Origin: JAVVPL01 sp036655775
GTDB lineage: Bacteria; Bacteroidota; Bacteroidia; Bacteroidales; P3
NCBI GenBank assembly: GCA_036655775.1
Contig: JAVVPL010000008.1
Location: 1-33,406 of the forward strand
Length of the DNA stretch: 33,406 bases
Direction: 5' to 3'
Shown: piece after piece, positions 25,492 to 33,406 of the stretch
How positions within the stretch are numbered: position 1 is the stretch's first letter
Layout: each line of letters begins with the position of its first letter
Notes under the pieces: generated by a model
What the model was told of the DNA's origin: nothing
Databases searched by the model: none
Seen by the model: the letters and a program-made list of their open reading frames with translations, nothing else
Position numbers and translations under genes: made by a program

Positions 25492-26271
25492 TTATATTTT
25501 GTTTTTTAAAACTTCTTCAATTTCACTAAAACTGGATAAAATCTCAGCTTCATTTTTTCGTATCAACACATCATGTTCATAGTGTGCTGCGGGTAATCCA
25601 TCTAGGGTGCGTATGGTCCATCCATCTCGTTCCATCTTGATATTGCGTTTGCCTAAAGTGATCATAGGTTCAATGGCAATAACCATACTCTCTCTCAACT
25701 TACTTCCATTGCCAGGATGTCCGTAATTAGGAACATCGGGTTTTTGATGTAGATTGCGTCCAACACCATGTCCAATAAGCTCTCTAACTACTCCATAGCC
25801 TCTAGTTTCTGTATAAATTTGAATGGCAGATCCAATATCTCCAGTTCTATTTCCTGCAATGGCTTGTTCTATTCCTTTGTACAGAGAAGCCTTTGTATCT
25901 TCCATCAATTTTAAAATGGGTTCTGCTACGTTCCCTACAGGAAATGTATATGCTGAATCTCCATGAAATCCATTTTTATATGCGCCACAATCCACAGAAA
26001 CAATATCGCCATCCTTGAGTTCGTAATTGCTAGGAAATCCATGTACAACTACATCGTTTACCGAAATACACAAACTATATGGAAATCCGCCATATCCTTT
26101 GAAACCAGGTGTAGCACCTTGACTTCGTATGAATTTTTCGGCTATTTCATCCAATGTAATTGTTTTTACACCAGGGGCAATATAGTGAGCAATTTCTGCT
26201 AATGTTTTCCCGACAAGTAATGAACTTTCTCTTACGAGCTCTATCTCAGCTTCTGTATGTTGATTTGTCAT
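25492..26271 (-). CDS. map: Methionine aminopeptidase, type I
   Basis: This 259-residue dimetal enzyme removes the initiator Met from new proteins. Ligands and catalytic residues are all visible: H77 (VVHGFPS), D94 (VDCG), D105 (HGDSAYTF), H168 (GHGVG), E201 (IEPM) and E232 (YEHDVLI). There is no N-terminal zinc or SH3 extension, so it is the short type Ia form. It sits between secY (18 bases) and infA (8 bases), the standard order in Bacteroidota. Confidence 0.97.
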   Translation of the reverse strand: MTNQHTEAEIELVRESSLLVGKTLAEIAHYIAPGVKTITLDEIAEKFIRSQGATPGFKGYGGFPYSLCISVNDVVVHGFPSNYELKDGDIVSVDCGAYKNGFHGDSAYTFPVGNVAEPILKLMEDTKASLYKGIEQAIAGNRTGDIGSAIQIYTETRGYGVVRELIGHGVGRNLHQKPDVPNYGHPGNGSKLRESMVIAIEPMITLGKRNIKMERDGWTIRTLDGLPAAHYEHDVLIRKNEAEILSSFSEIEEVLKNKI

Positions 26272-26289
26272 TTTTATTTATAAATAATG

Positions 26290-27651
26290 CTAGGAGACTC
26301 CATAAGCTCCTGACGTACGACCTTTAATCCGGCCAGATTTAGTCAATCCATCATAGTGACGCATCAATAATTGACTTTCTATTTGTTGCAAAGTGTCTAA
26401 TATAACACCCACTAAGATTAATAAAGACGTTCCTCCGTAGAATTGTGCAAATTGAGAACTAACTCCAAATAGACCCACAATTGCAGGAAGTATCGCTACA
26501 ATGGCCAAGAAAATAGATCCAGGCAAAGTAATACGAGAAATCACATCATCAATAAATTCAGCGGTTCTCTTACCAGGTTTTACCCCAGGGATAAATCCTC
26601 CATTCTTTTTCAAATCGTCAGAGATTTGTGCAGAATTCATGGTGATTGCCGTATAAAAATAAGTGAATGCGATAATGATGATTGCAAAGACAAAATTATA
26701 CCAAAAACCTGTGAAATCCATCAAGGCTCTCCAAAATCCATTATTTACAGATTCTGGACTAGCAAAACCGGCAATAGTAACAGGAATGAACATAATTGCT
26801 TGTGCAAAAATGATAGGCATAACTCCTGCTGCATTTACTTTCATAGGTAAATATTGACGTACTCCACCGTATTGTTTGTTGCCAACTACACGTTTAGCAT
26901 ATTGAACAGGAATTCTTCGAGTCCCTTGAACCAACAATATACAGAGGAGAATCACTAAAATCAGTACGACAATTTCTAAAGCAAATACAACTAACCCGCC
27001 TCCTTGTTGTTCCAAACGAGAAACAAATTCTCCGAAAAGAGCAAAAGGTAAACGAGCAATGATACCAATCATAATGATTAATGAAATACCATTTCCAATT
27101 CCATTATCGGTAATACGCTCTCCTAACCACATGACAAACAAGGTGCCTGAAGTAAGAAGAATGGTGGATGAAACCCAAAAGAAAATACCTGGAGCCGCTC
27201 CATCAAATGGAATAAATGCGGAATTAGGTAATTGACTCGTTAAATTTGTTAAATAAGCAGGTGCTTGTAATGCTGTAATAGCAATTGTTAAGAAACGAGT
27301 TATTTGATTTATTTTCCGACGTCCACTTTCACCTTCTTTTTGTAATTTTTGGAAATAAGGAATGGCCATACCAAATAATTGGATGACAATAGATGCCGAA
27401 ATGTAAGGCATAATCCCCAAAGCAAAAATAGAGGCATTGGAAAATGCACCTCCGGAGAACATATTCAATAAACCTAATAGACCATCGCTAGCTTGAGTTT
27501 GAAGAGCTCCTAATTGATTGGGATCTACCACAGGCAATACAATAAAAGAACCTATCCGATATATAACAATGATACCTAACGTATAGAGAATTTTCTTACG
27601 TAAGTCGTCTATTTTATAAATGTTTCTTAATGTTTCTATAAATCTTTTCAT
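26290..27651 (-). CDS. secY: Protein translocase subunit SecY
   Basis: This 453-residue integral membrane protein forms the channel of the Sec translocon. Ten membrane segments can be followed, starting about residue 20 (ILYTLGIIVIYRIGSFIVLP). The conserved early loop LLGLLNMFSGGAFSNASIFALGI, the cytosolic ERITDNGIGNGISL and the late loop GGFIPGVKPGK used in ribosome and SecA contact are present. It lies between rplO and map in the spc cluster. Confidence 0.98.
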   Translation of the reverse strand: MKRFIETLRNIYKIDDLRKKILYTLGIIVIYRIGSFIVLPVVDPNQLGALQTQASDGLLGLLNMFSGGAFSNASIFALGIMPYISASIVIQLFGMAIPYFQKLQKEGESGRRKINQITRFLTIAITALQAPAYLTNLTSQLPNSAFIPFDGAAPGIFFWVSSTILLTSGTLFVMWLGERITDNGIGNGISLIIMIGIIARLPFALFGEFVSRLEQQGGGLVVFALEIVVLILVILLCILLVQGTRRIPVQYAKRVVGNKQYGGVRQYLPMKVNAAGVMPIIFAQAIMFIPVTIAGFASPESVNNGFWRALMDFTGFWYNFVFAIIIIAFTYFYTAITMNSAQISDDLKKNGGFIPGVKPGKRTAEFIDDVISRITLPGSIFLAIVAILPAIVGLFGVSSQFAQFYGGTSLLILVGVILDTLQQIESQLLMRHYDGLTKSGRIKGRTSGAYGVS

Positions 27652-27679
27652 TCGTAGATATGCTTATTTTCTATTGTAT

Positions 27680-28126
27680 TTATAGAGTGGTTACAGAACC
27701 ACCTTTGGCTTCAATAGCTTGTTGTGCGGTTTTGGAAAATGCATGTGCAGTTACTGTGATGTTTGCATTCAATTCTCCACGTCCCAAAATTTTAATCTTA
27801 TCGGTTTTTGATACTAATCCATGAGCAATGAATACAGCTAAATCAAATTGTTTAATTCCTTTTTCGGTAGCTAAAGCTTCCAAGGTATCAATATTGATTC
27901 CGATATATTCAACACGGTTGATATTTTTAAAACCGAATTTAGGTACTCGTCTATACAAAGGCATTTGACCACCTTCAAATCCGACTTTACGGCTATAACC
28001 AGAACGTGATTGCGCACCTTTGTGACCTCTGCCTGCAGTTTTGCCTGATCCACTACCAAAACCACGACCCAATCGTTTATTTGTTCTAACCGCACCTTGT
28101 GCAGGTGCTAAATTTGTTAAGTTCAT
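27680..28126 (-). CDS. rplO: 50S ribosomal protein L15
   Basis: This 148-residue large-subunit protein begins MNLTNLAPAQGA. The Gly-rich basic N-terminal extension (GRGFGSGSGKTAGRGHKGAQSR) threads into 23S rRNA; the C-terminal globular part ends AIEAKGGSVTTL. It follows rpmD by 26 bases and precedes secY by 28. Confidence 0.97.
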   Translation of the reverse strand: MNLTNLAPAQGAVRTNKRLGRGFGSGSGKTAGRGHKGAQSRSGYSRKVGFEGGQMPLYRRVPKFGFKNINRVEYIGINIDTLEALATEKGIKQFDLAVFIAHGLVSKTDKIKILGRGELNANITVTAHAFSKTAQQAIEAKGGSVTTL

Positions 28127-28152
28127 ATTTCTATGTTTTTCCTTTTTTAATA

Positions 28153-28332
28153 CTATGCTTCTACTATTGTTATCAAATGACTTACCTTTGCTATCATTCC
28201 TTCAATTTGAGGAGTAAGGGTAGCTTCAACGGTTTTGTTCATTTTTCCTAGTCTTAAAGCTTGCAATGTTCTTTTTTGACGTAATGGTCTTCCAATCCCA
28301 CTTTTTACTTGTGTCAATTTTACCTTCTTCAT
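28153..28332 (-). CDS. rpmD: 50S ribosomal protein L30
   Basis: A 59-codon frame from the ATG at 28332 reads MKKVKLTQVKSGIGRPLRQK and continues RTLQALRLGKMNKTVE, the L30 signature. It sits between rpsE and rplO, exactly where L30 belongs. Length is normal (58-60). It contains no oddity. The 62-base gap to rpsE, larger than its neighbours, carries a short hairpin. Confidence 0.96.
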   Translation of the reverse strand: MKKVKLTQVKSGIGRPLRQKRTLQALRLGKMNKTVEATLTPQIEGMIAKVSHLITIVEA

Positions 28333-28360
28333 GTCTTTGTGTTTTAAATCTGTTCACAAT

Positions 28361-28379
28361 AGGGTAGGAGTACCACCCT
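28361..28379. other. Short GC-rich hairpin between rpsE and rpmD
   Basis: AGGGT-A-GG, loop AGTA, CC-ACCCT forms a 7-pair stem with one bulged A. It is a rare GC-rich island in AT-rich spacer DNA and is not followed by a T run in the direction of transcription, so it is not a normal terminator. A processing or regulatory role is only a guess. Confidence 0.35.
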
Positions 28380-28394
28380 TTTGCTAGAGGTTTT

Positions 28395-28913
28395 TTAGCC
28401 GTTAAATACTTTATTTAATTCAATCCCACGAAGTTGAGCTACAGTGTATGGATCTTTCATTTTTAATAGTGCATCAATGGTAGCTTTTACTACAGAGTGA
28501 GGATTTGAAGAGCCTTTTGATTTTGCCAAAACGTCTTTAACTCCTACACTTTCCAAAACTGCACGCATAGCACCTCCAGCAATTACGCCTGTACCATGTG
28601 ATGCGGGTTTTAAAAACACCTTTGCTCCACTATATTTTCCATATTGTTCATGAGGAATAGTTCCTTTTAAAACAGGAACTTTGATGAGATTTTTCTTGGC
28701 ATCATCTATTCCTTTTGAAATAGCAGCTTGCACTTCTTTTGCTTTTCCCAAACCGTATCCAACTACGCCATTTTCATTTCCAACTACTACAATAGCAGAG
28801 AAACTAAATGTTCTACCTCCTTTGGTTACTTTGGTTACACGTTGAATGCTAACCAATTTGTCTTTAAATTCGATTTCGCTCGATTTTACTCTTTTTACGT
28901 TTGCGTCTGTCAT
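28395..28913 (-). CDS. rpsE: 30S ribosomal protein S5
   Basis: I use the ATG at 28913 (172 residues, MTDANVKRVKSSEIEFKDKLV). An upstream in-frame ATG at 28955 would add 14 residues overlapping rplR and is unlike the family. The N-terminal dsRBD-like part (VSIQRVTKVTKGGRTFSFSA, VGYGLGKAKEV) and the C-terminal part (GTGVIAGGAMRAVLE) are intact. S5 takes part in decoding accuracy. The start lies 10 bases after the rplR stop. Confidence 0.95.
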   Translation of the reverse strand: MTDANVKRVKSSEIEFKDKLVSIQRVTKVTKGGRTFSFSAIVVVGNENGVVGYGLGKAKEVQAAISKGIDDAKKNLIKVPVLKGTIPHEQYGKYSGAKVFLKPASHGTGVIAGGAMRAVLESVGVKDVLAKSKGSSNPHSVVKATIDALLKMKDPYTVAQLRGIELNKVFNG

Positions 28914-28923
28914 AATATTTTTC

Positions 28924-29277
28924 TTAGAATTTAAGACCACCTTCTCTAGCTGCATCAGCCAAAGATTTTACTCTACCATGATATAAATACCCATTTCTAT
29001 CGAATATCACATTGGTGATACCCGCAGCGATAGCACGTTCGGCAATGGTTTTACCCACCACTTGAGCCATTTCGCTTTTATTTCCTTTTGATTCAAAGTC
29101 TTTTTCTCTCGAACCAGCAGCTACCAATGTTTTACCATCGGCATCATTTATTATTTGCGCATAAATTTCTTTATTGCTTCTGAATACGCTCAAGCGAGGC
29201 GTTTCATTAGTACCGACAATTCTCTTGCGGATACGTTGCTTGATACGATTTCTTCTATATGTCTTTGTAATAGCCAT
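28924..29277 (-). CDS. rplR: 50S ribosomal protein L18
   Basis: This 117-residue 5S rRNA-binding protein begins MAITKTYRRNRIKQRIRKRI. TPRLSVFRSNKEIYAQIIND and the C-terminal FDRNGYLYHGRVKSLADAAREGGLKF are typical. It lies 27 bases after rplF and 10 before rpsE. Confidence 0.97.
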   Translation of the reverse strand: MAITKTYRRNRIKQRIRKRIVGTNETPRLSVFRSNKEIYAQIINDADGKTLVAAGSREKDFESKGNKSEMAQVVGKTIAERAIAAGITNVIFDRNGYLYHGRVKSLADAAREGGLKF

Positions 29278-29304
29278 AATGCTAAAATGTTAATTGTTTA
29301 AATA

Positions 29305-29865
29305 CTATTTACCAGCTGATTTACCTGCTTTTCTTCTCAATTCTTCACCCATAAATTTAATACCTTTTCCTTTATATGGTTCAGGTTTACGGAAAGAACG
29401 AATTTTTGCACAAACCATTCCTAATAATTCTTTATCGAAAGATTCTAAAATTATAGTTGGGTTTTTTCCTTTTTCAGCAGTGGTGGCCACTTTGATTTCT
29501 TTTGGCAATTCAAGGAACAAGTTGTGAGAATAGCCTAATGCTAAATCTAAAATTTGTCCGTTTGCGGTTGCTTTATAACCAACCCCTACAATTTCTAAGG
29601 TGGTTGTGAAACCTGTTGCAACGCCTGTTACCATATTGTTCAACAAAGCGCGATACAAACCGTGAAGCGCACGATGACGTTGTTGATCAGTAGGACGTTG
29701 TACTGTAAGGATCGAAGTTGCGGTATCTACGTTGATAGTGATATCAGGATCAACCATACGCTTCAATTCTCCCTTAGGTCCTTTTACAGTTACTAGATTA
29801 TTGGGGGCTACTGTGATATTTACGCCCTGTGGAATGTGGATAGGTGCTTTACCAATTCTTGACAT
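29305..29865 (-). CDS. rplF: 50S ribosomal protein L6
   Basis: This 186-residue protein near the sarcin-ricin loop has two repeated domains: MSRIGKAPIHIPQGV with VKGPKGEL in the first, and the C-terminal signature PEPYKGKGIKFMGEELRRKAGK in the second. The length is slightly above 177-180 and normal for this phylum. It follows rpsH by 14 bases. Confidence 0.97.
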   Translation of the reverse strand: MSRIGKAPIHIPQGVNITVAPNNLVTVKGPKGELKRMVDPDITINVDTATSILTVQRPTDQQRHRALHGLYRALLNNMVTGVATGFTTTLEIVGVGYKATANGQILDLALGYSHNLFLELPKEIKVATTAEKGKNPTIILESFDKELLGMVCAKIRSFRKPEPYKGKGIKFMGEELRRKAGKSAGK

Positions 29866-29879
29866 TGTATTTCTCCTTT

Positions 29880-30275
29880 TTAGCTAATATAACAAATTAC
29901 TTCACCACCGATACTTTCTTTTTTCGCTTCTTTGTCGGTCATTAGACCTTTTGAAGTCGACAAAATTGCAATACCCAAACCATTCATAACACGAGGTAAG
30001 TTTTCGGTATCTGCATATTTTCTAAGACCAGGTTTACTAACTCTTTCTATTTGTGAAATAGCAGGTAATTTAGTTGCGGGGTGATATTTTAATGCGATTT
30101 TGATTGTTGGTTTGGTTCCGTCATCTAACTTATAGTTCACGATGTAACCTTTTTCAAATAAAATCTTAGTAATTTCCAACTTCATTTTAGATGCTGGAAT
30201 TTCCACAATTCTATGTTTAGCCATATTGGCATTTCTAATTCTAGTTAGAAAATCTGCAATCGGATCTGTAACCAT
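29880..30275 (-). CDS. rpsH: 30S ribosomal protein S8
   Basis: This 131-residue 16S-binding protein begins MVTDPIADFLTRIRNANMAKH and ends with ILSTSKGLMTDKEAKKESIGGEVICYIS, the family signature. In enterics S8 represses the spc operon by binding the mRNA near rplE; whether that holds here is not visible. It lies between rpsN and rplF. Confidence 0.97.
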   Translation of the reverse strand: MVTDPIADFLTRIRNANMAKHRIVEIPASKMKLEITKILFEKGYIVNYKLDDGTKPTIKIALKYHPATKLPAISQIERVSKPGLRKYADTENLPRVMNGLGIAILSTSKGLMTDKEAKKESIGGEVICYIS

Positions 30276-30311
30276 TTTATTTTCTCTTTTTTATTGTGAT
30301 TGACTTATATA

Positions 30312-30581
30312 TTACCAACTGGCTTTTTTTACTCCGGGAATTAAACCGTTCAAAGCCATTTCTCTAAAATTAATACGAGAGATTCCAAATGTACGCATAT
30401 ATCCTTTAGGGCGACCGGTCAATTGACAACGGTTGTGCAAACGAACAGGAGAAGCGTTTTTAGGTAGTTTTTGTAATCCTATATAATCACCTTCTAATTT
30501 TAAGGCGGCGCGTTTTTCAGCGTATTTTTCGACTAAACGTCTACGTTTAATCTCTCTGGCTTTCATTGATTCTTTTGCCAT
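30312..30581 (-). CDS. rpsN: 30S ribosomal protein S14 (zinc-free, long form)
   Basis: This 89-residue S14 has the long form without the CxxC...CxxC zinc site; only one Cys remains in HNRCQLTGRPKGYMR. The C-terminal FGISRINFREMALNGLIPGVKKASW is canonical. It lies 5 bases after rplE and 36 before rpsH. Confidence 0.97.
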   Translation of the reverse strand: MAKESMKAREIKRRRLVEKYAEKRAALKLEGDYIGLQKLPKNASPVRLHNRCQLTGRPKGYMRTFGISRINFREMALNGLIPGVKKASW

Positions 30582-30586
30582 ACTGC

Positions 30587-31150
30587 TTAGTTGTTAGTAT
30601 TTGGTTTTTGAAATGGGATACCAAATTCTTTTAGTAGGGCTAAAGCTTCTTTGTCGGAAGTTGCCGTAGTAACAAAAGTGATGTCCATTCCTGAAATTTT
30701 ATTTACTTTATCGATATCGATTTCTGGAAAAATGATTTGTTCGCTAATACCGAACGAAAAGTTTCCATGCCCATCTAAGCCTTTATCACTAATCCCTCTG
30801 AAGTCACGAATACGGGGAATAGCCACAGTTACTAAACGATCCAAAAACTCGTACATTTTATCTCCACGAAGAGTTACACGTACACCGATAGGCATTCCTT
30901 TACGAACTTTAAAGTTCGAGATATCTTTTTTAGATTTAGTAGACACAGCTCGTTGACCTGTAATAGAAGTCATTTCTTCTATACCCATATCAATGATTTT
31001 CTTGTCAGCAATTGCAGAACCCAAACCTTGGTTCAAACAGATTTTTACTAAGTGAGGAACTTGCATAGAGGATTTGTATGAAAACTCTTTTGAGAGTGCA
31101 GGTACAATTTCTTCTCTATATTTATTTTTAAGTCTAGGTGAATAACTCAT
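30587..31150 (-). CDS. rplE: 50S ribosomal protein L5
   Basis: This 187-residue 5S rRNA-binding protein contacts P-site tRNA. PHLVKICLNQGLGSA, GQRAVSTKSKKDISNFKVRKGMPIG and the C-terminal DITFVTTATSDKEALALLKEFGIPF are typical. Its ATG shares one A with the TAA of rplX (TAATG), an arrangement that couples translation of the two. Confidence 0.97.
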   Translation of the reverse strand: MSYSPRLKNKYREEIVPALSKEFSYKSSMQVPHLVKICLNQGLGSAIADKKIIDMGIEEMTSITGQRAVSTKSKKDISNFKVRKGMPIGVRVTLRGDKMYEFLDRLVTVAIPRIRDFRGISDKGLDGHGNFSFGISEQIIFPEIDIDKVNKISGMDITFVTTATSDKEALALLKEFGIPFQKPNTNN

Positions 31151-31467
31151 TACTTAATTACCTCCCCTGATTTTTTTGAATAACGAACTAATTTATTTGT
31201 TTTTTCGTCCAATTTTCTACCTATTTTACTAGCAACTCCCTTAGAGTCTGTAACCATTAAATTAGAAATATGGATAGAGGCTTCTTGCTTTACAACGCCT
31301 CCTTGAGGGTTCTTAGCGTTAGGCTTAGTATGTTTTGATACCATATTGGCACCTTCCACAATCGCTCTTTGCTTTTCGACGTCAATGGAAAGTACTTTAC
31401 CTTCTTTTCCATTATCGTTACCAGCCAACACTTTTACCGTGTCTCCTTTTCTTATGTGTAACTTCAT
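31150..31467 (-). CDS. rplX: 50S ribosomal protein L24
   Basis: This 105-residue assembly-initiator protein has a KOW motif at its start (RKGDTVKVLAGNDNGKEGKV) and the GANMVSKHTKPN...GGVVKQEASIHISN segment typical of L24. It lies 17 bases after rplN and overlaps rplE by one base. Confidence 0.97.
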   Translation of the reverse strand: MKLHIRKGDTVKVLAGNDNGKEGKVLSIDVEKQRAIVEGANMVSKHTKPNAKNPQGGVVKQEASIHISNLMVTDSKGVASKIGRKLDEKTNKLVRYSKKSGEVIK

Positions 31468-31484
31468 AACTGTGTAATTTTCTT

Positions 31485-31853
31485 TTAAAGCACTTCTGGT
31501 GCTAGTGAAACAATTTTCATAAATTGTTTTTCTCTTAATTCTCTTGCTACAGGTCCGAAGATACGTGTTCCACGCATTTCTTCATTAGCGGTAAGTAGTA
31601 CCACGGCGTTATCATCGAAACGAATATAAGAACCGTCTGCACGACGAACTTCTTTTCTCGTTCTAACAACTACTGCCTTAGAAACGGCACCTTTTTTAAC
31701 GTTTCCTGAAGGAATTGCATCTTTCACGGCAACGATAATTTTATCGCCTACGCTCGCATATCTTCTTTTTGTGCCTCCTAGCACTCGAATACAGAGAACT
31801 TGTTTGGCTCCGCTGTTATCGGCAACACTTAGCCTTGATTCTTGTTGTATCAT
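31485..31853 (-). CDS. rplN: 50S ribosomal protein L14
   Basis: This 122-residue, strongly conserved protein begins MIQQESRLSVADNSGAKQ; VVRTRKEVRRADGSYIRFDDNA and GTRIFGPVARELREK are canonical. L14 makes part of the 30S-50S bridge and is the target of the silencing factor RsfS in many bacteria. It lies 2 bases after rpsQ. Confidence 0.98.
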   Translation of the reverse strand: MIQQESRLSVADNSGAKQVLCIRVLGGTKRRYASVGDKIIVAVKDAIPSGNVKKGAVSKAVVVRTRKEVRRADGSYIRFDDNAVVLLTANEEMRGTRIFGPVARELREKQFMKIVSLAPEVL

Positions 31854-31855
31854 AA

Positions 31856-32110
31856 CTATTTTGCTCTTTCAATAATTTCAACTAATCTCCAACATTTATT
31901 TTTGCTCAAAGGTCTTGTTTCCATGATGCGAACAGTATCACCTGGATGGCTGTCATTCTTCTCATCATGAGTCATGAATTTCTTTGATTTTTTTACGAAT
32001 TTCCCATAAATAGGGTGTTTCGTTTTACGTTCAACTAAGACGGTGATGGTTTTGTCCATTTTGGTACTAACCACTAATCCGATTCTTTCTTTTCTTAAAT
32101 TTCTTTCCAT
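31856..32110 (-). CDS. rpsQ: 30S ribosomal protein S17
   Basis: This 84-residue OB-fold protein binds 16S rRNA early in assembly. MERNLRKERIGLVVSTKMDKT and HDEKNDSHPGDTVRIMETRPLSK are typical. Length is normal. It lies 22 bases after rpmC and 2 before rplN. Confidence 0.97.
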   Translation of the reverse strand: MERNLRKERIGLVVSTKMDKTITVLVERKTKHPIYGKFVKKSKKFMTHDEKNDSHPGDTVRIMETRPLSKNKCWRLVEIIERAK

Positions 32111-32132
32111 GCTTCTAAATTTCTTTATGGAG

Positions 32133-32327
32133 CTATTCTGCTAATGACCTGCTACGTAGTTCGGTAAAAACTCGTGCAATGGTTTTTTTATGTTCTCTAA
32201 TCTCGTTAGGATTCTCAACAGGTGAGATAGCATGACTAAGTTTTAGTTTAGTCACCTGAATCTGTTCTTCCGCCAAACGCTCTTTCAATTCGGGGGTTGA
32301 TAACTCTTTTATATCTGCAATTTTCAT
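32133..32327 (-). CDS. rpmC: 50S ribosomal protein L29
   Basis: This 64-residue helical protein lies near the exit tunnel and helps dock signal recognition particle and trigger factor. MKIADIKELSTPELKERLAEE, the LKLSHAISPVENPNEIR segment and IARVFTELRSR fit the family. It lies 13 bases after rplP. Confidence 0.96.
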   Translation of the reverse strand: MKIADIKELSTPELKERLAEEQIQVTKLKLSHAISPVENPNEIREHKKTIARVFTELRSRSLAE

Positions 32328-32340
32328 ATCTGCCTATTTT

Positions 32341-32763
32341 TTATTCTTCTACGTAATCTCTTCTAACAATAAATTTCACTGGGATAGGAAGTTTTTGAGA
32401 TGCTAAACGAAGTGCTTCTTTTGCAACTTCCAATGGCACACCCTCTGCTTCAAAAAGAATTCTACCCGGTGTAACTCTCGCTACGAAATATTCGGGAGCA
32501 CCCTTTCCTTTACCCATACGAACCTCATTAGGTTTCTTTGTAATAGGTTTGTCTGGGAAAATACGTATCCATATTTGGCCCTCACGTTTCATGTAACGAG
32601 TTACAGCTTGACGTGCAGCTTCTATTTGGCGACCTGTAATTAAAGCAGACTCTAAAGCTTTAATACCGAAAGAACCGAATGCAATTTCTGCACCTCTCTT
32701 GGTATTACCTTTCATCTTCCCTTTCTGCTGTTTTCTAAACTTTGTTTTTTTTGGTTGTAACAT
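32341..32763 (-). CDS. rplP: 50S ribosomal protein L16
   Basis: This 140-residue protein near the A site begins MLQPKKTKFRKQQKGKMKG. RQIEAARQAVTRYMKREGQIWIRIFPDKP and GKGKGAPEYFVARVTPGRILFE are canonical. It lies 37 bases after rpsC. Confidence 0.98.
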   Translation of the reverse strand: MLQPKKTKFRKQQKGKMKGNTKRGAEIAFGSFGIKALESALITGRQIEAARQAVTRYMKREGQIWIRIFPDKPITKKPNEVRMGKGKGAPEYFVARVTPGRILFEAEGVPLEVAKEALRLASQKLPIPVKFIVRRDYVEE

Positions 32764-32800
32764 TTCTGTGTTGTATTAAAATGTTGACGCTATTCGCTTA

Positions 32801-33406
32801 TTATTGTTTTTTTCTTCTATTGCCACCACCCATTGGACGAGGACCTCCTTGGTTGCCTCCACGATTTGGTGTATCTTTGGTAGCAGGGAGTGCACCGAAA
32901 TTAGCAGTAAGGTCTTTTTTACCATACACTAATCCGCGACAAATCCATACTTTGATACCCAAACGTCCGTAAGTAGTATGTGCTTCGGCTAAAGCATAAT
33001 CAATGTCGGCTCTTAAAGTGTGAAGTGGTGTACGGCCTTCTTTAAAATGTTCCGTACGTGCCATTTCTGCACCACCCAAACGTCCAGCAATTTGTACTTT
33101 GATACCTTCAGATCCCATACGCATTGCGGAGGAGATAGCTGTTTTGATTGCTTTACGGTAGGAAACACGACCTTCCAATTGACGAGCAATTGAAGATGCA
33201 ACGATAACTGCATCAAGTTCGGGGCGTTTAACTTCAGAAATGTTGATTTGAATTTCCTTGTTAGTCAATTTTTTCAACTCTTCTTTTAGTTTGTCAACCT
33301 CTTGTCCAGCTTTACCAATGATAAGACCTGGACGAGCTGTATGGATAGTAATCGTAACGAGTTTTAAGGTCCTTTCGATTAATACCTTCGACACACCTGC
33401 TTTTGC
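32801..33406 (-). CDS. rpsC: 30S ribosomal protein S3, C-terminal part (N-terminus outside window)
   Basis: The frame is open to the window edge and gives 201 residues; about 45-50 N-terminal residues are missing. The internal GTG at 33394 is not the start, since the frame continues upstream in S3 sequence (AKAGVSKVLIERTLK). The KH domain GKAGQEVDKLKEELKK and the GRLGGAEMARTEHFKEGRTPLHTLRADIDYALAEA segment are canonical. S3 forms part of the mRNA entry channel. The tail ends in a Gly/Pro/Arg-rich stretch, common in this phylum. Confidence 0.97.
   Translation of the reverse strand, partial: AKAGVSKVLIERTLKLVTITIHTARPGLIIGKAGQEVDKLKEELKKLTNKEIQINISEVKRPELDAVIVASSIARQLEGRVSYRKAIKTAISSAMRMGSEGIKVQIAGRLGGAEMARTEHFKEGRTPLHTLRADIDYALAEAHTTYGRLGIKVWICRGLVYGKKDLTANFGALPATKDTPNRGGNQGGPRPMGGGNRRKKQ

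Noticed and set aside
1..33406. CRISPR arrays, tRNA or rRNA genes, insertion sequences, attachment sites
   Set aside because: I looked through the spacers and saw no spaced direct repeats, cloverleaf sequence, transposase or flanking duplications. All gaps are under 140 bases.

Overview
The window is a chromosomal segment of a Bacteroidota bacterium, probably near the Bacteroidales. The evidence is a fused murF-alr gene, a GldH lipoprotein, a T9SS-type C-terminal sorting domain on a gingipain-like protease, a TonB receptor/DUF4249 pair, a RicT/PSP1 protein beside gldH, zinc-free L36 and S14, AT-rich DNA, almost no Shine-Dalgarno sequences, and promoters of the TAnnTTTG type. It looks like core genome. 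I see no insertion sequence, phage, CRISPR array, rRNA or tRNA. No gene-free stretch exceeds 300 bases; the longest is the 136-base divergent promoter region at 435-570.

Layout. (1) 1-434, minus: the 5' part of a TraB/GumN-family gene cut by the window edge. (2) 571-5821, plus: a tight operon of a small Cys-containing membrane protein, leucyl aminopeptidase, a PdxA-fold protein that has lost its catalytic histidines, and a MurF-alanine racemase fusion. (3) 5867-11360, minus: holB, ricT, gldH and a class A penicillin-binding protein, covering replication, a RicT-family protein, gliding/T9SS and wall synthesis. (4) 11429-14687, plus: a TonB-dependent receptor and its DUF4249 lipoprotein, divergent from holB across a symmetric promoter pair. 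(5) 14665-20490, minus: a secreted C25 (gingipain-like) protease followed by a patatin phospholipase with an outer-membrane barrel. (6) 20626-21898, minus: enolase, broken by an apparent deletion of about 26 bases plus frameshift. (7) 21994-33406, minus: the spc/alpha ribosomal cluster from rpsC (cut by the window edge) to rplQ, with secY, map, infA and rpoA; the short rpmJ and rpmD are annotated here.

The themes are housekeeping (translation, peptidoglycan, clamp loading) mixed with envelope functions typical of T9SS-bearing Bacteroidota (GldH, C25 protease, patatin, TonB receptor). I did not find a clearly new multi-gene system. The two observations most worth checking are the disrupted enolase, normally an indispensable single-copy enzyme, and the intact but catalytically stripped PdxA homologue kept in an operon with peptidoglycan genes. 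Further points are the palindromic divergent promoter at 11387-11416, an enolase promoter candidate that overlaps the rplQ terminator, and unexplained hairpins between ribosomal genes.
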